Below are positions 21,582 through 36,000 of a stretch of 64,000 nucleotides of DNA, piece by piece; within the stretch, counting starts at the first letter, position 1, and each line of letters opens with the position of its first letter. The position numbers and the translations under genes are program-made. The stretch comes from Mantamonas sphyraenae (lineage: Eukaryota; CRuMs; Mantamonadidae): the NCBI GenBank assembly GCA_026936335.1, contig JAPMXV010000045.1, positions 434,001 through 498,000 of the forward strand, read 5' to 3'. Below the pieces are notes generated by a model. That model was not told the origin of the DNA. It searched no databases and saw nothing but the letters and a program-made list of their open reading frames with translations.

Positions 21582-22026
21582 ATGTCTGATTTCGAGATTG
21601 CTGCCGAAGAAGTGAAGAACCTGGACTCTGAGCCGTCGAACGAGGAGAAGCTCAAGCTGTACGCTCTGTTCAAGCAGGCGACGGTGGGCGACTGCAACAC
21701 CGGTAGGTGATGGGGGACGTGAAGAGAGGGAGACCGCGCACATGCAGCGGAGGGGGCCGGGTGACGTGGCAAGGCTGTGGGAGGGAAATTTGCGTCGGTG
21801 GAAAACGCAACCTGGTTGTAGTTGTTCCAAAGCGGCAGAGTAGGAGAGAAACGAAGCTGACACGCAGGTGGCCGCACACAAAGAGCGCCCGGGCTTCTTT
21901 GACCAGACCGGCCGCTACAAGTGGGACGCCTGGGACGCGGAGAAGGGCACGTCCAAGGACGACGCTGAGAAGGCGTACGTCGAGCTCGTGGGCACGCTGA
22001 AGGAGTCCTATGGCTACTCCGGCTAA
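21582..22026 (+). CDS. Acyl-CoA-binding protein
   Basis: Exons 21582-21702 and 21884-22026 encode 87 residues, the usual ACBP length. The four-helix family signature is complete: [20 protein letters not shown] across the splice, then [17 protein letters not shown] and a final helix ending YGYSG. The Tyr and Lys residues that bind the CoA head group and acyl chain are present. ACBP buffers and transports long-chain acyl-CoA esters in the cytosol. The acceptor that restores the conserved NTERPG junction is AAAG at 21883. A more typical CAG at 21867 would shift the frame and hit TGA about twelve codons later. The stop is 65 bp from the convergent VHS-GAT stop. Confidence 0.95.
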
Positions 22027-22091
22027 GCAACAGCTTGCTTTGGACACAAAGACAGAAAAAGTGGGCATGGAATGAACATTGCATTCGGTGC

Positions 22092-24509
22092 TCACTTGAG
22101 CAGGTCTGCAAAGGGATCGGCTTTGCTTGCGTTGTCACTCGTGCCGTTGTTGTTGTTCTGGTTGTTGTTGCTTTGGGCAAATGGATTGAATGGGTTGTTG
22201 TTGGTTTGCTGTTGCTGGTGGCCAGAGGTGTTGCCAAACGGGTTGGTGTTGTCTCGCGTGCGGTTGGGCGAACGGCTGCGGCTGCGGCTTCGGCTACGAT
22301 GCTGGGCACGCACATTGTCAAAGACGGCGTATGGGTCGTCAGAGCCTTTGGTTTGCGACTGCTGAGCAGGAGCGGATGTGGTCATGCCTCCTCCACCGCC
22401 CAGCACCAGTCCTTCCAGGCCGTTCCCTGAGCCTGCACTGGTGGACGTGTTGTTGTCGCTTCCTCCTCCCAGAGTCAGCGGCTGGTCGCCAAAGTAACCC
22501 AACGGGCTGGAGCGCTTGTTTCGCTGCGGGCTGGCTCGGGGCGACTTGTTGTTGGACGGGCTGACCGTGCTGCCGCCAACGGAGCGGGAGCGCTCGTTGA
22601 AAAAGTCATCAAACCCATCGTCGTCGTCGTTGGTGTTGTTGTTGTTGTTGTTGTTGTTGTCAGAGCCACCAAAGACGTCAAAGAGAGCCTGGGACGGCGA
22701 GGAGCTACGCTTGTCAGCTTCAGGCGATGCGCTGTTTTCGCGACTGCCGGTTGATCCGGGCCGACCACGTCGACGCGGAGAACGGGAGCGGGACGAGCGT
22801 CGTCCTGCACTGAGGCCACCTGTGCTGCCACCGGAGGGGCTACGACCACGTCCACGGCGTCCGCGGCTGCCACTGCGAGGCTGGTCCAGGAAGGACGAGT
22901 CGATGCGCGAGCCTGTGTTTGCGCCGCGTGCACTGTCTGTTTGCTCAACCACAAGTTTCGGCGTGCCTGGCTGGGCCTGCTCTGTGTTTCGTGAATCGAT
23001 CAAGCCTCCCTCTTCGTCATCGTCGTCGTTCCCGTCGCTGCCGACGTTGCCCGAGATTGCGGTCGTGGTCGTGGTGCCACCGCTGTTGTTGCTGCTGCTT
23101 CCACCCGACAGCATCGAGAAGAAGTCGTTGTTTGCCGAAGCATGGCTTGAGTTGGTTGTGCTGGTTGTGGTGTTGCCACTGTTGCTGCTGTTGCCACTGC
23201 TGCTGCCAAGGCCCAAAAAGTCCACCTCTTCGGGCTCGGGCATCTCCTCGACCTCTGGGTTCACGCGCACCTCGTACATGTTGATGGCCTTGAGGAGCTT
23301 GCTGTGGATGTACAGAATGCTGTTGAGGGCGGTCTCGTTACCAGCGCTGGTGAGCTCTTCTACCAGGCGCTGCATCGCCTTGTCCTTCTGCCTCATCGAC
23401 TCCACCAGCTGCGAGATCATCGGATCCTGTGACAGGTCTGCGCCCTCGTCGCTCGCTCCAATCATCTCCACAGTCAGTGCGCTGAGCTCCTTGACCTCTT
23501 CCACCAGCGTGCTGTCGGCCTTGTCCAACTGGAGGGCTGCGTTCTCCTGGGGAGTGAAAATGGGAGCCAGATCCTCGCCGCTCTGAGGCGGAAAGTCAAT
23601 GCCGTCAGCGAGCAACGACTCGTAGGTGGCAATGATGTTGGGGAAGCGCTGCTGCATCTGCTTGAACTCTTGAGCCCACGACTCGATCGTCACCAACACC
23701 TTTTCCTCCAATAGGTCACGGTAGAGGTTTTCGGACGAGTCCAACCTGTGCATACCCTTCTTGGGCTTGCGCTGTGTGTGTGTGTGTGTGTGTGTGTGTG
23801 AGCAACTGAGCAACAGGGTCGTGTGTGGGAGCGGAGGCGAGGTGAGAACAGCGGGGGTCCACACAAAACTCACGCGTTCGACCAACTTGCACAGCACCGC
23901 GAGGAACTTGGACTCGTTGATTTCCTTGTGAAACTCGCCACTGGTGTTCTTGACACACGAGTCGAGCACCTATTGACAACAGAAAGACACGATCGAGGAC
24001 GCCGGGAAGGGTGAGCATGGGCGAAGGAGTTTGCGTGAAGAAGGCCGGAGGGACGCAAACTCACAATCATCGTCAGCAGCTTCTCCTTGTCGGACACCTT
24101 TTTTGCACTCAGACGCTTCTTGACGATGTCTGCAAGGTCCTTGGGACTGGCGGGGGAGGGAAACGGGGAAGGTGGGGGCGAACGGAGCACAGGTCAGTGT
24201 GTGTGAGCATCGCAAAGGGCGGTGGGACGGAAAAAGGGAGAGGATCAACGTACGCTTGCGGACGTGTGTTGAGCAGGTCACAGATCTGTGTGTGGGAAAG
24301 ATTCCATGGGCGTTGGTCACCCACGGAGAAGCAGGTGTATGGTGAAGAGATGGCAGGAACGTCAGCAAGCAGTGGTTCCCAAAAGACCTCTGCTGGGGGC
24401 AACCTACGTTGAAGATATTCTGGTAGTCCGGCTCATCGACAGCCCTCTCCTCTTTGGTAGCATCCAGCAGGAGGTTCTGCATGCGCGTAGCATCATAGTG
24501 TCCGGCCAT
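22092..24509 (-). CDS. VHS-GAT domain endosomal adaptor (TOM1/GGA-like)
   Basis: Five exons (24509-24408, 24285-24254, 24146-24065, 23969-23874, 23771-22092) join in consistent phases to give 663 residues. The VHS superhelix is spread over all five: YQNIFN|ICDLLNTRPQA|PKDLADIVKKRLSAKKV|VLDSCVKNTSGEFHKEI, then VLVTIESWAQEF. A GAT-type three-helix segment follows (residues about 180-260). The remaining 400 residues are disordered, rich in Ser and Asn, and include an RS-like stretch. They carry short endocytic motifs: NPF copies (NTNPFG, NNNPFNPF), DPY and a terminal DPFADLLK. VHS-GAT proteins bind ubiquitinated cargo and clathrin on endosomes as alternative ESCRT-0 or sorting adaptors. TOM1-like is favoured over GGA because no gamma-ear domain is seen. 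The start lies close to the divergent ankyrin gene. Confidence 0.87.
23773..23800. repeat. (GT)n microsatellite at VHS-GAT intron 4 acceptor
   Basis: On the coding (minus) strand this reads as CA repeats running directly into the AG acceptor of the last exon. Confidence 0.95.
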
Positions 24510-24545
24510 TGTGGAGTTGTGTGGTTCTGGTTTCGTTGGCTGGGC

Positions 24546-25230
24546 ATGAGAACGGGTTGTGGCTGCACTGCACATGTGCACGACGTGTGTTCATCAAGAG
24601 AGAAGGCTCGGTGGAAGGTCAGTCGTGAGACACGGGGCCACGGGACAAGGACTGTGCAGAGGAATCGCGGCCAGCGAGCCACGCCAACAAGAATTTCCAC
24701 TTCCTCGCAGCTCTTTGCAGCCATCTCGGATGGAGACGCAGACGCTGTGAGGGCTCTGTTGGCTTCTGGCGTGTCTCCGAATCAGCAGCTGATTCTTGGG
24801 ACGCCGCCTCTGATGCTGGCGGCGTCCAAGGGGTTTCCGGACACTGCCGCGGCACTGCTGGAAGGAGGAGCTGCGGTGGATGTACGTGGGGCCACTGGCA
24901 TGACGCCGCTTATGCTTGCAGCACGGAACGGGCACGCGGAAGCCGTTCTGGTCTTCCTGGCGCACGGAGCAGACGTTCACGCCGACGACGGCAAATCCTG
25001 GACGGCCGTGGCCAAGGCAGCGGCAAGAGGGCACACAGAGACGGTGTGGGTGTTGGTGGAAGCAGGGGCAGACCTGAACACCTGCCGTGCACTTGACGAT
25101 GTGCAGCAGGAGCGGCTGAACGATGAAGGTGTTGAACGAATTTTTGGGGTTGCATCCCGGCAGGGAGCGAAGAGAGACTGCATTCGTGTGATCGCGCTCA
25201 GGCCGCAGCGTCCACCAGGACAGGCAGGGT
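24546..25230 (+). CDS. Ankyrin-repeat protein (ends uncertain)
   Basis: Four ankyrin repeats are clear between about 24,711 and 25,084: LFAAISDGDADAVRALLASG, then TPPLMLAASKGFPDTAAALL, TPLMLAARNGHAEAVLVFL and a final WTAVAKAAARGHTETVWVLV. A candidate first exon starts at ATG 24546 and splices at 24617 (GTCAGT) to 24711 (CCTCGCAG), in frame. The 3' end is unresolved. The reading frame stays open into the tubulin gene on the opposite strand without a stop until 26,708, which cannot be real coding, so a further intron or a frame error lies after about 25,100. Ankyrin repeats bind proteins; no partner can be inferred. The gene is divergent from VHS-GAT and convergent on alpha-tubulin. Confidence 0.6.
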
Positions 25231-25244
25231 GTGGGCGTACCTCA

Positions 25245-26980
<1,736 letters not shown>

Positions 26981-27780
26981 TGTTGTTGTTTGGTAGTTGT
27001 TTCTGTACACACGTGCACACACAGAGTCAGCATACGCATGCGTAGACACGGATGGGAGCCGTTTTTGGCGGGCGCCACATGTGACCGTTGCTGTGCGCGC
27101 AAAAAGCTGCACGCACGTCGCGGCCACACACGACACACACGGCACACACGACACAACATGCACGCACTCAAACACACCTTTAAAAAGAAGAGTTTGGTTG
27201 TTGGTTGAGTTTTGTTCGCTTCGAGTGTTTCTTTGACTGTTTTGAAGTCGGTCAAGGAAGTCCTTCGAGTTTTGGCTCTTTGGTTTGTGTTGGTCGGGCG
27301 CGAGCGTCGGCGCCGCATCGGCTTTTGACCGCATCCGAGGCGTTTTTGAACGTTGCACTTGTGCATGCACATCCATGTTGGAAGGAGGGTGTGTGGATGC
27401 ATGGAGTGCACGGCAGGCGCTAGCAGAGACGATATGGGACTGCTGATCGTAGTGCACGCAAGATTCCGCCCGCCATCGCACCGTACCCCATGGTCGCATC
27501 AAGCATTGCCCACAGGGAAGGGGGGGGAGGGGAAGAAAAATGGAAGAAGACGCCAGGTGTAGGTGTATGGGAATCCATTCACATGTGCCCACGCTCGGAG
27601 CGCAAACCAATCACGCCGCAACAACAACAACAAGTGCTTGCCCGCTCACCAAACCAGCGCGGGCTCCGACTGCTTCTTCTTGGCTGCTGCCATGTCCAGG
27701 ATGTGAGGGTGCGACAAAGACAATGGCAATCGGCTCAGATTTCATTCCGCGCAACTCAACTGCTGACAAAGGGCATCATC
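26981..27780. promoter_or_regulatory. Intergenic region between alpha-tubulin and CAMSAP
   Basis: This is the longest gap in the window (800 bp). It lies upstream of alpha-tubulin and downstream of CAMSAP, so it should contain the tubulin promoter and 5' UTR and the CAMSAP 3' end. CA/GT-rich stretches lie at 27,000-27,180. On the tubulin strand an A/C-rich stretch around 27,185-27,300 resembles a leader sequence. The only short ORF of note (27,693-27,646, minus, 15 residues) is too short to call. I see no tRNA or other RNA gene. Confidence 0.4.
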
Positions 27781-30700
27781 CTATCCCCGTTTCCGCGATC
27801 GAAGCACAACAGCTGCTGTAGTGTTTGTGAAATCCTTGACTTGCAGCGCAGAGAAACGCTTTGCCGAAGAGTCGTATTTGTAAAACTGGTGCACGAGTGA
27901 TTTGTCCAAACGCTCCGGTCCCGTGCCGTGTAGCTTGACACCTTGGCCGTATGTGTGGTCAAAGGAGTACAGAGCACGGTAGGCCAGAGAAGAACGCTGC
28001 AGAAGCACGACAAAGTAGTTCAGCTCCTTGTCCTCCAGCTCTTGCAGCACCTCCTTGCGGATTTCTTGGTTGATGTACCCGGCGAGGCAAACGTGCGTGA
28101 TCGCATTCTTCATCAAACGACGGTTGGACTTGCCTGCACCCATTCCTGTGCGTACCTTGCGCTCACGTGGTGTGTACTCTCCGTACTCATGAGTCTCGGG
28201 CATACTTGCCAGCCGTTCGTACCGCCTCAGCTCAGCTTCGCGGTGCTTTTGGTCCAGCAGCCGCTTCTGCTCCTCTTCCTTGCCCTTGAGCATTTCTTGT
28301 TTGCGCTGCATCAGCTCTTCTTTGCGTTTCTTTGCCTCCTCGACCTTGCGCTTCCGCAACTCCAGAAATCGCGCCCGTTTTCGCTCCAATTCCTCCAATT
28401 TGTCTGTGCGCGCCTCCTCCGTCATCACCACAAACCGCTGATTGTGTTCGTGCGGCGACCCGTTGTTGCCCTCGTCCATGACTCCTACACTCACCACAGC
28501 ACCCGATGCCTCGTGCACGTCCCCCTTTCTCTTTGGCGGAGTGAACTCCACGTTTGCCCATCCGTCCTCTTGCACGGCCACCACGTGTGCAGAATCGCCG
28601 CCTGATGAGGTGCTTGTTGTGGTGGTTGACAAACTCCGCGCCTGCTGTCCGTACCCATGCCCTTCGACCGACTTATCCGTCTTGCGGAGCTGGTTCACGG
28701 GCGTGCGATCAAACCACTTTTTGCGCCCACCAACACTGCGCGGTGTCTCCTCCTCTTCTTCTTCTCCCTCCTGCACCTTATGATCAACAATTTCATCACC
28801 TTTGTCAAACGACCATTCGAGGTGCAGGTCAGCTTCCTCCTCCAGCGCCGGTGCATCCTCCTCTCCCGCTCGTCTCGTCGTCCCCATACTCGTCCTCATC
28901 CACAATCTCTTCGTCCTCTTCGTGTTCGTCGTCGTCCAGTACATACTCTGTGCTGCGCTGTATGGCGTCGATGGCGTCCGGAACGTCCATGTCGTTCTGT
29001 TGGAGCACCATGTCCATCACCTGCAGCCCCATAGTCCGCTTCTCGGCTTTCACCGCTTGCATCACTCTTTGCCGTTCCTCCTCCAGCAACTTGCGTTGAC
29101 GCTCCAGCTCGAAACGCAACATCATATTCTCCTGCTGCAGCTCTGCTGCGGTGCGCAATCCAATAATCGGTTGGCCCGCAGCCTCTGCTTCCTCCACATC
29201 CCCCATGGGCGGGTACATTGCGTTTGTGTCCAACAAGAAGCGCCCCGATGACCCGGGAGTTCCTGGATCCTGTTGCTTCAGCACCGATGTGCTCTGAGAA
29301 AGGAAGCGCATCGCACGCCGATCCTCAGCAACATCCAGCGGCCCCGGTTTTGGTTTGGATGCTGTTCTGGACTCTGCAGGCGGAGACAGAGACTTGACAG
29401 ACACCTGGTTGGAGAATGCCACGTGAAGCTTGGGCGGCGGGGGCCCCATTCCGTCGTCCTCGTCGTCCTCGTTCTCGTATTCTTCTTCGTCCTCATCCCC
29501 GAGCACAGGACTGTCCTCATCCTCAAGGGAAGGCCTTGAGTGCATTGTGGGTCGCGTTGGCAACGTGTCATCGAGGGGTGCCACGCTTCCGCGTTGGCCC
29601 TCCATGTAGTCTTCGTCCTCTGTTTCGTCTTCTTCGTCCTCGTCCTCATCGTCCTCGTCTTCTTCGTCGCTGGCTTGCAAAGGCATATCTTGCTCCTCGA
29701 TACTGGCGCTCTCGTTGGAGGCACGGGACAGACGATGAAGCATGTGCGTCAGGTCCATGGACTGTTGCAAAGAGGCCACGCTCTGCATCAACGGCTCCTC
29801 GCTGCGTGAAGCATGGATGGACGATTCCATCTGTGGCGCTTGCGACACCACTGGCCTTTCAGATTCGTCTTCCTCGCCAAGGTCGTCATCTTCAAACGCA
29901 GAGGGGGGGAGGGAGAAGCGCTGTGAAGGCATCGCTGGCGTCGGTGGAGTCCTCCGCTGCACCAGCGCTGCATCCTGCTCCTCCTCTCCATCCATCAGGT
30001 CGCTGTCATCCAAAGTATGCCCCAAGAGCACATCATCCGACTCCATGAGGCCGTTGGCGATCTGTTCGTCCGAGACAATGGCCACCGTCGCCGGCTCAGC
30101 ATCGACGGCAGTGCGCGAATACAGCACCGGCATCCTTTTGCCGCTGCTGCGTACACTCGACGTGGTCGCTTGTCCGATCTCGTCTGTTTTTGTCAACGAT
30201 TTCAAGTTGCTCTTGCGGGTTGGCGGCGTTGGCCACAATTGCGGATCGACACCGGTCAACTTTGGGCTCGAGCTCCTCACCGTTTCTGACGTTGCAAACA
30301 GCCCAGGTGTCGACTGCCTCACACCTTCATCACCATCGTCCTGTCCTCCATCCACCCCACTTCGCACAACCATCGATTGTCGCACCGATGGGTGCGGCCC
30401 GTGAAACGCACTAAGGTCCACCTCTTGCCCGCCATGCACCGTTTCTGACGTTGCAAACAGCCCAGGTGTCGACTGCCTCACACCGCCGTCACCATCGTCC
30501 TCTACCCCATCCACCCCACTTCGCACAACCATCGATTGTCGCACCGATGGGTGCGGCCCGTGAAACGCACTCAAGTCCACCTCTTGCCCGCCATGCACCG
30601 TTTCTGACGTTGCAAACAGCCCAGGTGTTGACTGCCTTACACCTTCATCACCATCGTCCTGTCCTCCATCCACTCCACTTCGCACAACCATCGATTGACG

Positions 30701-32932
30701 CATCGATGGGTGCGGCCCGTGAAACGCACTCAAGTCCACCTCTTGCCCGCCATGCACCGTTTCTGACGTTGCAAACAGCCCAGGTGTTGACTGCCTTACA
30801 CCTTCATCACCATCGTCCTGTCCTCCATCCACTCCACTTCGCACAACCATCGATTGTCGCACCGATGGGTGCGGCCCGTGAAACGCACTAAGGTCCACCT
30901 CTTGCCCGCCATGCACCGTTTCTGACGTTGCAAACAGCCCAGGTGTCGACTGCCTCACACCGCCGTCACCATCGTCCTCTACCCCATCCACCCCACTTCG
31001 CACAACCATCGATTGTCGCACCGATGGGTGCGGCCCGTGAAACGCACTCAAGTCCGCCTCTTGCCCGCCATGCACCGTTTCTGACGTTGCAAACAGCCCA
31101 GGTGTCGACTGTCTCACACCTTCATCACCATCGTCCTGTCCTCCATCCACTCCACTTCGCACAACCATCGATTGTCGCACCGGTGGGTGCGGCCCGTGAA
31201 ACGCTCGTTCCGGTTCCTCTGTGCTTACCTTGACGCTGACGATGGCATCTTTCTCCACATGTTCCACCACTTGTGCTCGTTTCTCCAATTCCGCCTCTAA
31301 TTTCCGCAGCCGCTGTTCATCTGCCTCGATTTTCTCCAGTCGCTTCTTCGTGTCCCTTTCTCCGCCCTTCTCCTTCTTCTTTTTCCTCTTTTTCTTCTTT
31401 AACTTCTTTGTTTTTCCCTTGACCACGTTTTCCTTGTCACCATTGTCCATTCCCCCGTTTCCTGTGTCTTTGAGCAAGGCGTCGTCGTTCGAGGCCTCGT
31501 CCACAGTACTCACAGCCACCTCTTCCACCTCGGCACGCCTCACCGTGACGGTACGCCTTGTCTTGTTCTTCTTGGGATTGCTTGTCGCGTGCTTGACCTC
31601 CCCGGTGCTGGTACTACTACTGCTGCTCTGCTCCTGTTGATCTTCCGCGACTGGACCGTGCTCCACCTGCTCCATTTCCGCTTCAATCTCGTTCACCATT
31701 TGCTTGCTTAGGCTCGTGTACGCCTTGTTGACCAGGGACACCAGCAAACTCTTGTAGTGCAGCGCAAATGCAGAGCCAAACGTTGCTAGTTGTTCGGCGC
31801 TCAGCGAACTGTACATGCGGAGCTTCGTCAATGCTTTGACGACCAATCCATGATTGTATGTGCTCTCTTGCTGCGTATGCACCTTGTCGGTGCTCTTGCT
31901 GACCACAGCGTAGCCAAAGGGCAGTTGTTTGGGAAAGTAGTATCCCAACACCGCACAAAGCACCTGGCCGTCCTGCAGGCTCTGTGGGATCCCTTCGACT
32001 TGGGGCACCACCTTTTTCTTGCGAAACATCGTCTCTGAGACCACACGCAGCCACAGCAGCAAGCATGCGTCCCAGCTGTGCGGCACCACCAGCCGCGCTT
32101 CCTCATCTTTGTCTTGCTGCGCGGCGTGTACAAGCACCTGCACACGCTCTACCCTTGCCTTGTGTGTCACAAATATGCCCACCAACAGATCGATCACGGC
32201 CACGTGCACAGAGGCAAACATCGGCTGCGCAAACGCGAGCTCCTCCGGAATGACGAGCGTGTGAGTCTCGCTGTCGATCGCCTTGAGTGAATACTGCGCA
32301 AGCCAATCCAACACTGTGGCCATGCGGTGTGCCGCCAGACTTTCCATGCTCTGGTTCGATGCTTGCCCCTCGATTCCAGCCGGCGGCTGCTCTTCAAACA
32401 ACAGTTCGCACGCGATCAAGTACAGCTCTCCGCTGGGCAGCAATGCATTCATCTGTGTGTCTGTGCACGGATCCTCCATCTGCGTGTACATCACAACATA
32501 CACCACACGTGGTGCACATCCACATCCACGTCCCACAACCGGTGTGTCAGCATTCTACACTCACGGCTGCGCGCGCAAAAACGGCTGCCAGCAACCCCAC
32601 TCCGTGGGGCACAGCCTGCCTAATCCAAGCGTCCATGCACACACGGTCCCAGAATACCACAAAAGCACCATCGTGTGTCCTCCATATTGCTCTTTGTTCG
32701 CCTCTCTTTCCCGTTTGCGCGCGCCGCACCCACTCACCTCGTCCAATCTCCCCAGCGCGGTCGCACACTCGGTTGCCAGCGCCTTGAGCCGTTGGTTGTC
32801 TGATATGTCCCTATGACTCACCGCCAACTGCAGGAGCCAGCGTATGGACACCCGAAACTTTGTGTCCACGTCCATTCCTGCCTCTGGCGTCCGTTTGCCG
32901 CGGCCGCGCAGCTTACTGTATGCCAATTGCAT
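27781..32932 (-). CDS. CAMSAP/Patronin-family microtubule minus-end-binding protein
   Basis: Exons 32932-32738 and 32479-27781 (GTGAGT donor, ACACGCAG acceptor, phase 0), with one frame correction near 28,865, give 1,630 residues. The N-terminus resembles the CAMSAP start (RVSIRWLLQLA), followed by a CAMSAP-type calponin-homology domain (LLLWLRVV, then SLQDGQVLCAVLGYYFP). The middle is disordered and has six 53-residue repeats. A charged coiled coil follows (EELERKRARFLELRKRKVEE and on). The C-terminus is a CKK domain: LMKNAITHVCLAGYIN, FVVLLQRSSLAYRALYSF, GTGPERLDKSLVHQFYKYDS. CKK recognises the curved lattice at microtubule minus ends and protects them from depolymerisation. The CKK domain is decisive for the assignment. 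The start is 77 bp from the giant HECT gene's stop. Confidence 0.9.
30280..31203 (-). repeat. Six tandem 159-bp coding repeats in CAMSAP
   Basis: Each unit encodes 53 residues, beginning AFHGPHPSVRQSMVVRSGVD and ending in TPGLFATSETVHGGQEVDLS; the sixth is cut at 43 residues. DNA identity between units is very high. Two subtypes, GGQDDGDEG (Q) and GVEDDGDGG (V), occur in the order Q-V-Q-Q-V-Q from the N-terminus. That order suggests duplication of a three-unit block of about 477 bp. Confidence 0.95.
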
Positions 32933-33009
32933 TGCAAAGAATGGGCCATCCCATGTCCATTTTGTTCACACCCACCACTCCTTCCATCATCTTCATTCCG
33001 CGTCGTTCA

Positions 33010-36000
33010 TCAGTCCGCGTCGATTTCTGCGCAGTACGTGAACGAGTAGCGAAGGCGTTCGGCCAACACCTCCTTGCTGCTGTACCTCGGCAGGTCCAGC
33101 TGGAACGAACACGTATGCGCCACAGGAAGCGCCTGGTCCGAGTTGCGGTACGACGTGCTGATGGTGAACGTGTACGACAGGCCATCGCTTCCAGAGATCG
33201 GCAGACGCGAACGGCCCCAAACGAAGCGCAGGAACGACTGGCGTTCCTCGGGCGTAAACTCCTCCATCGCCTGCCAGAAGTTTTCGATCAGAGCGTCCGT
33301 GCGCGAGTGTCCCGAGTAGGATGTGTGTCGCTTCAGCGTCTCCACATCCACGTCGGGGATGCCGCACACACGCACTTGAAGATCTTGCCAGGTCATCAGC
33401 GAAAACAGTCGCGTCGGCACCATTGCGTTGAGGCCCTCTCGGATCCACTCGATCTGCTGGTCACACTCTGTCATACGGTACTGTTCCACCAACTCCACCC
33501 ACTCGTGCCTGTTCTCAAAGGTCACACGCTTGTTTGCCCCTCCAGGCACAAGTTCCACCGTCTTGCCGTCCGAGTTGGTCGTCACAAAACGCTCGTCAAT
33601 TGTGTACTGAAACATTTCTGCGTCTACTCCCTGCTCGTCGATGTGCAAGATGCTGTCGTTGCACTGCACCGTGCTAATGTCGATCGCCTCCAGGTCGCTG
33701 CGTGTCACAGCAAAGTTCACCAGCTTCTTCCACACAATGCTAGGGAAGCGCAGGTCCATTGCCATGGCCTGGTGCAGACCACAACCAATCAGCTTGCCGA
33801 GGAATTGGAAGAAGAGTTTGTGCTCGTCGCTCGTCAGCGACGGGTTCGGGATAAACTTGTCGCGGTTCTGGCCCAGCGAATTGTTGCTCTTGCTGTTCGG
33901 CACCGGGATGAGCAAGTAGATGTGCGGCGCATGGATCTCCTTCAACATCTCTGTGAAGGTCTCGCGGTAGGGGCCTCCAGCGTCGATGGAGTTTTCACCC
34001 GCAAAGTCCACGTGCCACGCCTGCTGGTCGGGACGCTGGCGCAGCGACTTGACTTCGTTCACCAACGCCTTGGAAATCTGACCAAACACACTTGTGCGCA
34101 GCGTGTGGTCGCTCGGCTCTTGATCCCACAGCGGCACCGTCTTGAGGCGGTCGATGTTGATGTTCGGTCGGTAGTCTCCCGTGTGTGCGAGCTTCATGCC
34201 CTCCTCCCACAGCACCAGCTTGGGTTTCAGGAAAACCAGGCCGCGTACCTGGCTAAAGTCGTTGGCCAATGAAAACTTCTGCTCGATCTGCGTCAGGTCC
34301 ACAAGCGGCAGGAACACATTCATGCTCTCGTTCACAGTCTGCAACACAATCAGACGCCTCTGCAGCGCATGCACATCCAAGTGGTTGATCGCACGATACG
34401 GCAACAAGTCATCCTTGGTGGGCATAAACTCGTCCAGTGGGTTCACAATGTCGCTTGGGTCGCCCTCTGGCTTGCTGCGACGCACCAACGTCGTCGCCAA
34501 TTCCACCAACTGCTGGTCCATAATGCGGTTGTAAGCACGCTGCTCCTTGCAGAACGCTTCAAACTCGTCTTGGCGCGTCTCCACAGCCGCCTCGGCTCCC
34601 GACGGTGTGTAGGCAGCAGGCTCGACTGTGAAGGACACACCGTGCTTCTGCACAGTGCGCGACGAATCGGACACGTCCAGTTCGCTCACAAAAGTCACGC
34701 TGTCGCCCCTGTCGTACAGGGACACGGCTGGGAAGAGCTCCTCCTGGATGCCTGCCAGTCCCTCCGTGTACGCCTTGCCCAGGTCCTTGCCGTTGCGCTC
34801 AAACTGCAGCCAGCCTTCATCTGTGTCGATGGTTACCTTGATCAAATCGTTGGTGGCCATCTTTTCGCCGTAGCTGCTGCTGCTGCCGTTGTGGTAGCGG
34901 TATCCGCTCGACGAGCCGTAGTACGACCAAGCGGACACGCCGCTGCTTCCTCCAACATAGTACGACAATGACTGCGCACGCGAACTCACGCCAATCATGA
35001 TGTTGGCCGACGAACTGGTGCTGTTGATGCGCACCGTCCACGACTGACGCCCGACCAGGCGCGTCTTGCCCAGCACTGTGCGCCACGTGGTCGAGTAGCT
35101 GTTGTTGGCCGTGGCCGTGGCCCCATCGTCGGTCAGGTCGATCTTGCCGTCGCACCAGTCGCTGTCCATCACGTAGGCGGGCTTGGACGGGAAGTGCCAG
35201 TAGAAGCGGCCGGCTGGCAGCATCAGGGTGTGCGACACAGCCTTGCCCGCCTCCTGCTCGTACGTCCAGCTGCCGAGCAGATTCTTGCCCTCGGCATCGT
35301 GGGTAAACACAATGTGGTCGTTCAGCTCCATGTCGCAATCGTCGTCGAAGCGCACACGCACCGCGGTGACCTCGTCCATCTCCACCAGATCCGTCGTCTT
35401 GACGCTGCTGTACGGATGTGCGCTCTCGAAGCGCACCTGTTGATCTTCGCTGCCCAGTTTCAGCAGGCACTTGATGACCAGCGAGTTGGGCAGATCGCGT
35501 TTGTACAGGGTGCTGTGGATAAAGTCGGCCACCTCGCCCACGTCGTCAAACCACTGTTCCTCTTCCTGCTGCTTGATTGCGGCGCGGCCCTTTTTGCCGC
35601 GTCGCTTGCTGCTTTCGTCGCCAGCCACCTTGAGGTGGCGCGTGGCAAGCATGAGCTCGACCAGAACCTGCAGGTACGCAGGGGGCAACGACACTTGCCA
35701 CCTTCTGTGCTGGGTCGGTTCTCCATGTACAGCTTGTGCATCAGCTTGCGCATCTTGCTGATGGCCCGGATGTCCACCTCGCCACTCAGCTTGCGCAGCA
35801 CCACAGCCATCAGGCGCATCACGCGCACTGTGTACGAGTTGCTCTTCTGGCCCAGGAACGTAAACATGCACGCGGCGAGACGGCCTGCGTCGTCGCTGTG
35901 CACGTCGTGCTTGTCGTTGGCAAACAGAGTCTCGGCCAACCAGCAGGCGAGGTCGGTGTTGGGCTTGGTCAGCGCGTCCTTGTCGTTGAGCAGCTCCACT

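Noticed and set aside
24288-24545. Ankyrin start at 24,288
   Set aside because: It would overlap VHS-GAT exons 1 and 2 on the opposite strand and encodes no conserved sequence.
27646-27693. Small minus-strand ORF starting MAAAKKKQSEPALVW with a donor-like GTGAGC at its end
   Set aside because: It is tempting as a first exon of a small ribosomal-type gene, but no matching downstream exon could be found before alpha-tubulin.
26981-27780. tRNA, snoRNA or snRNA gene in the largest gap
   Set aside because: A C/D-box-like GATGATG near 27,780 overlaps the CAMSAP stop and lacks a convincing partner; no cloverleaf was seen.
30280-31203. CRISPR-like or minisatellite array
   Set aside because: The units are in frame, have no spacers and encode repeats inside CAMSAP.
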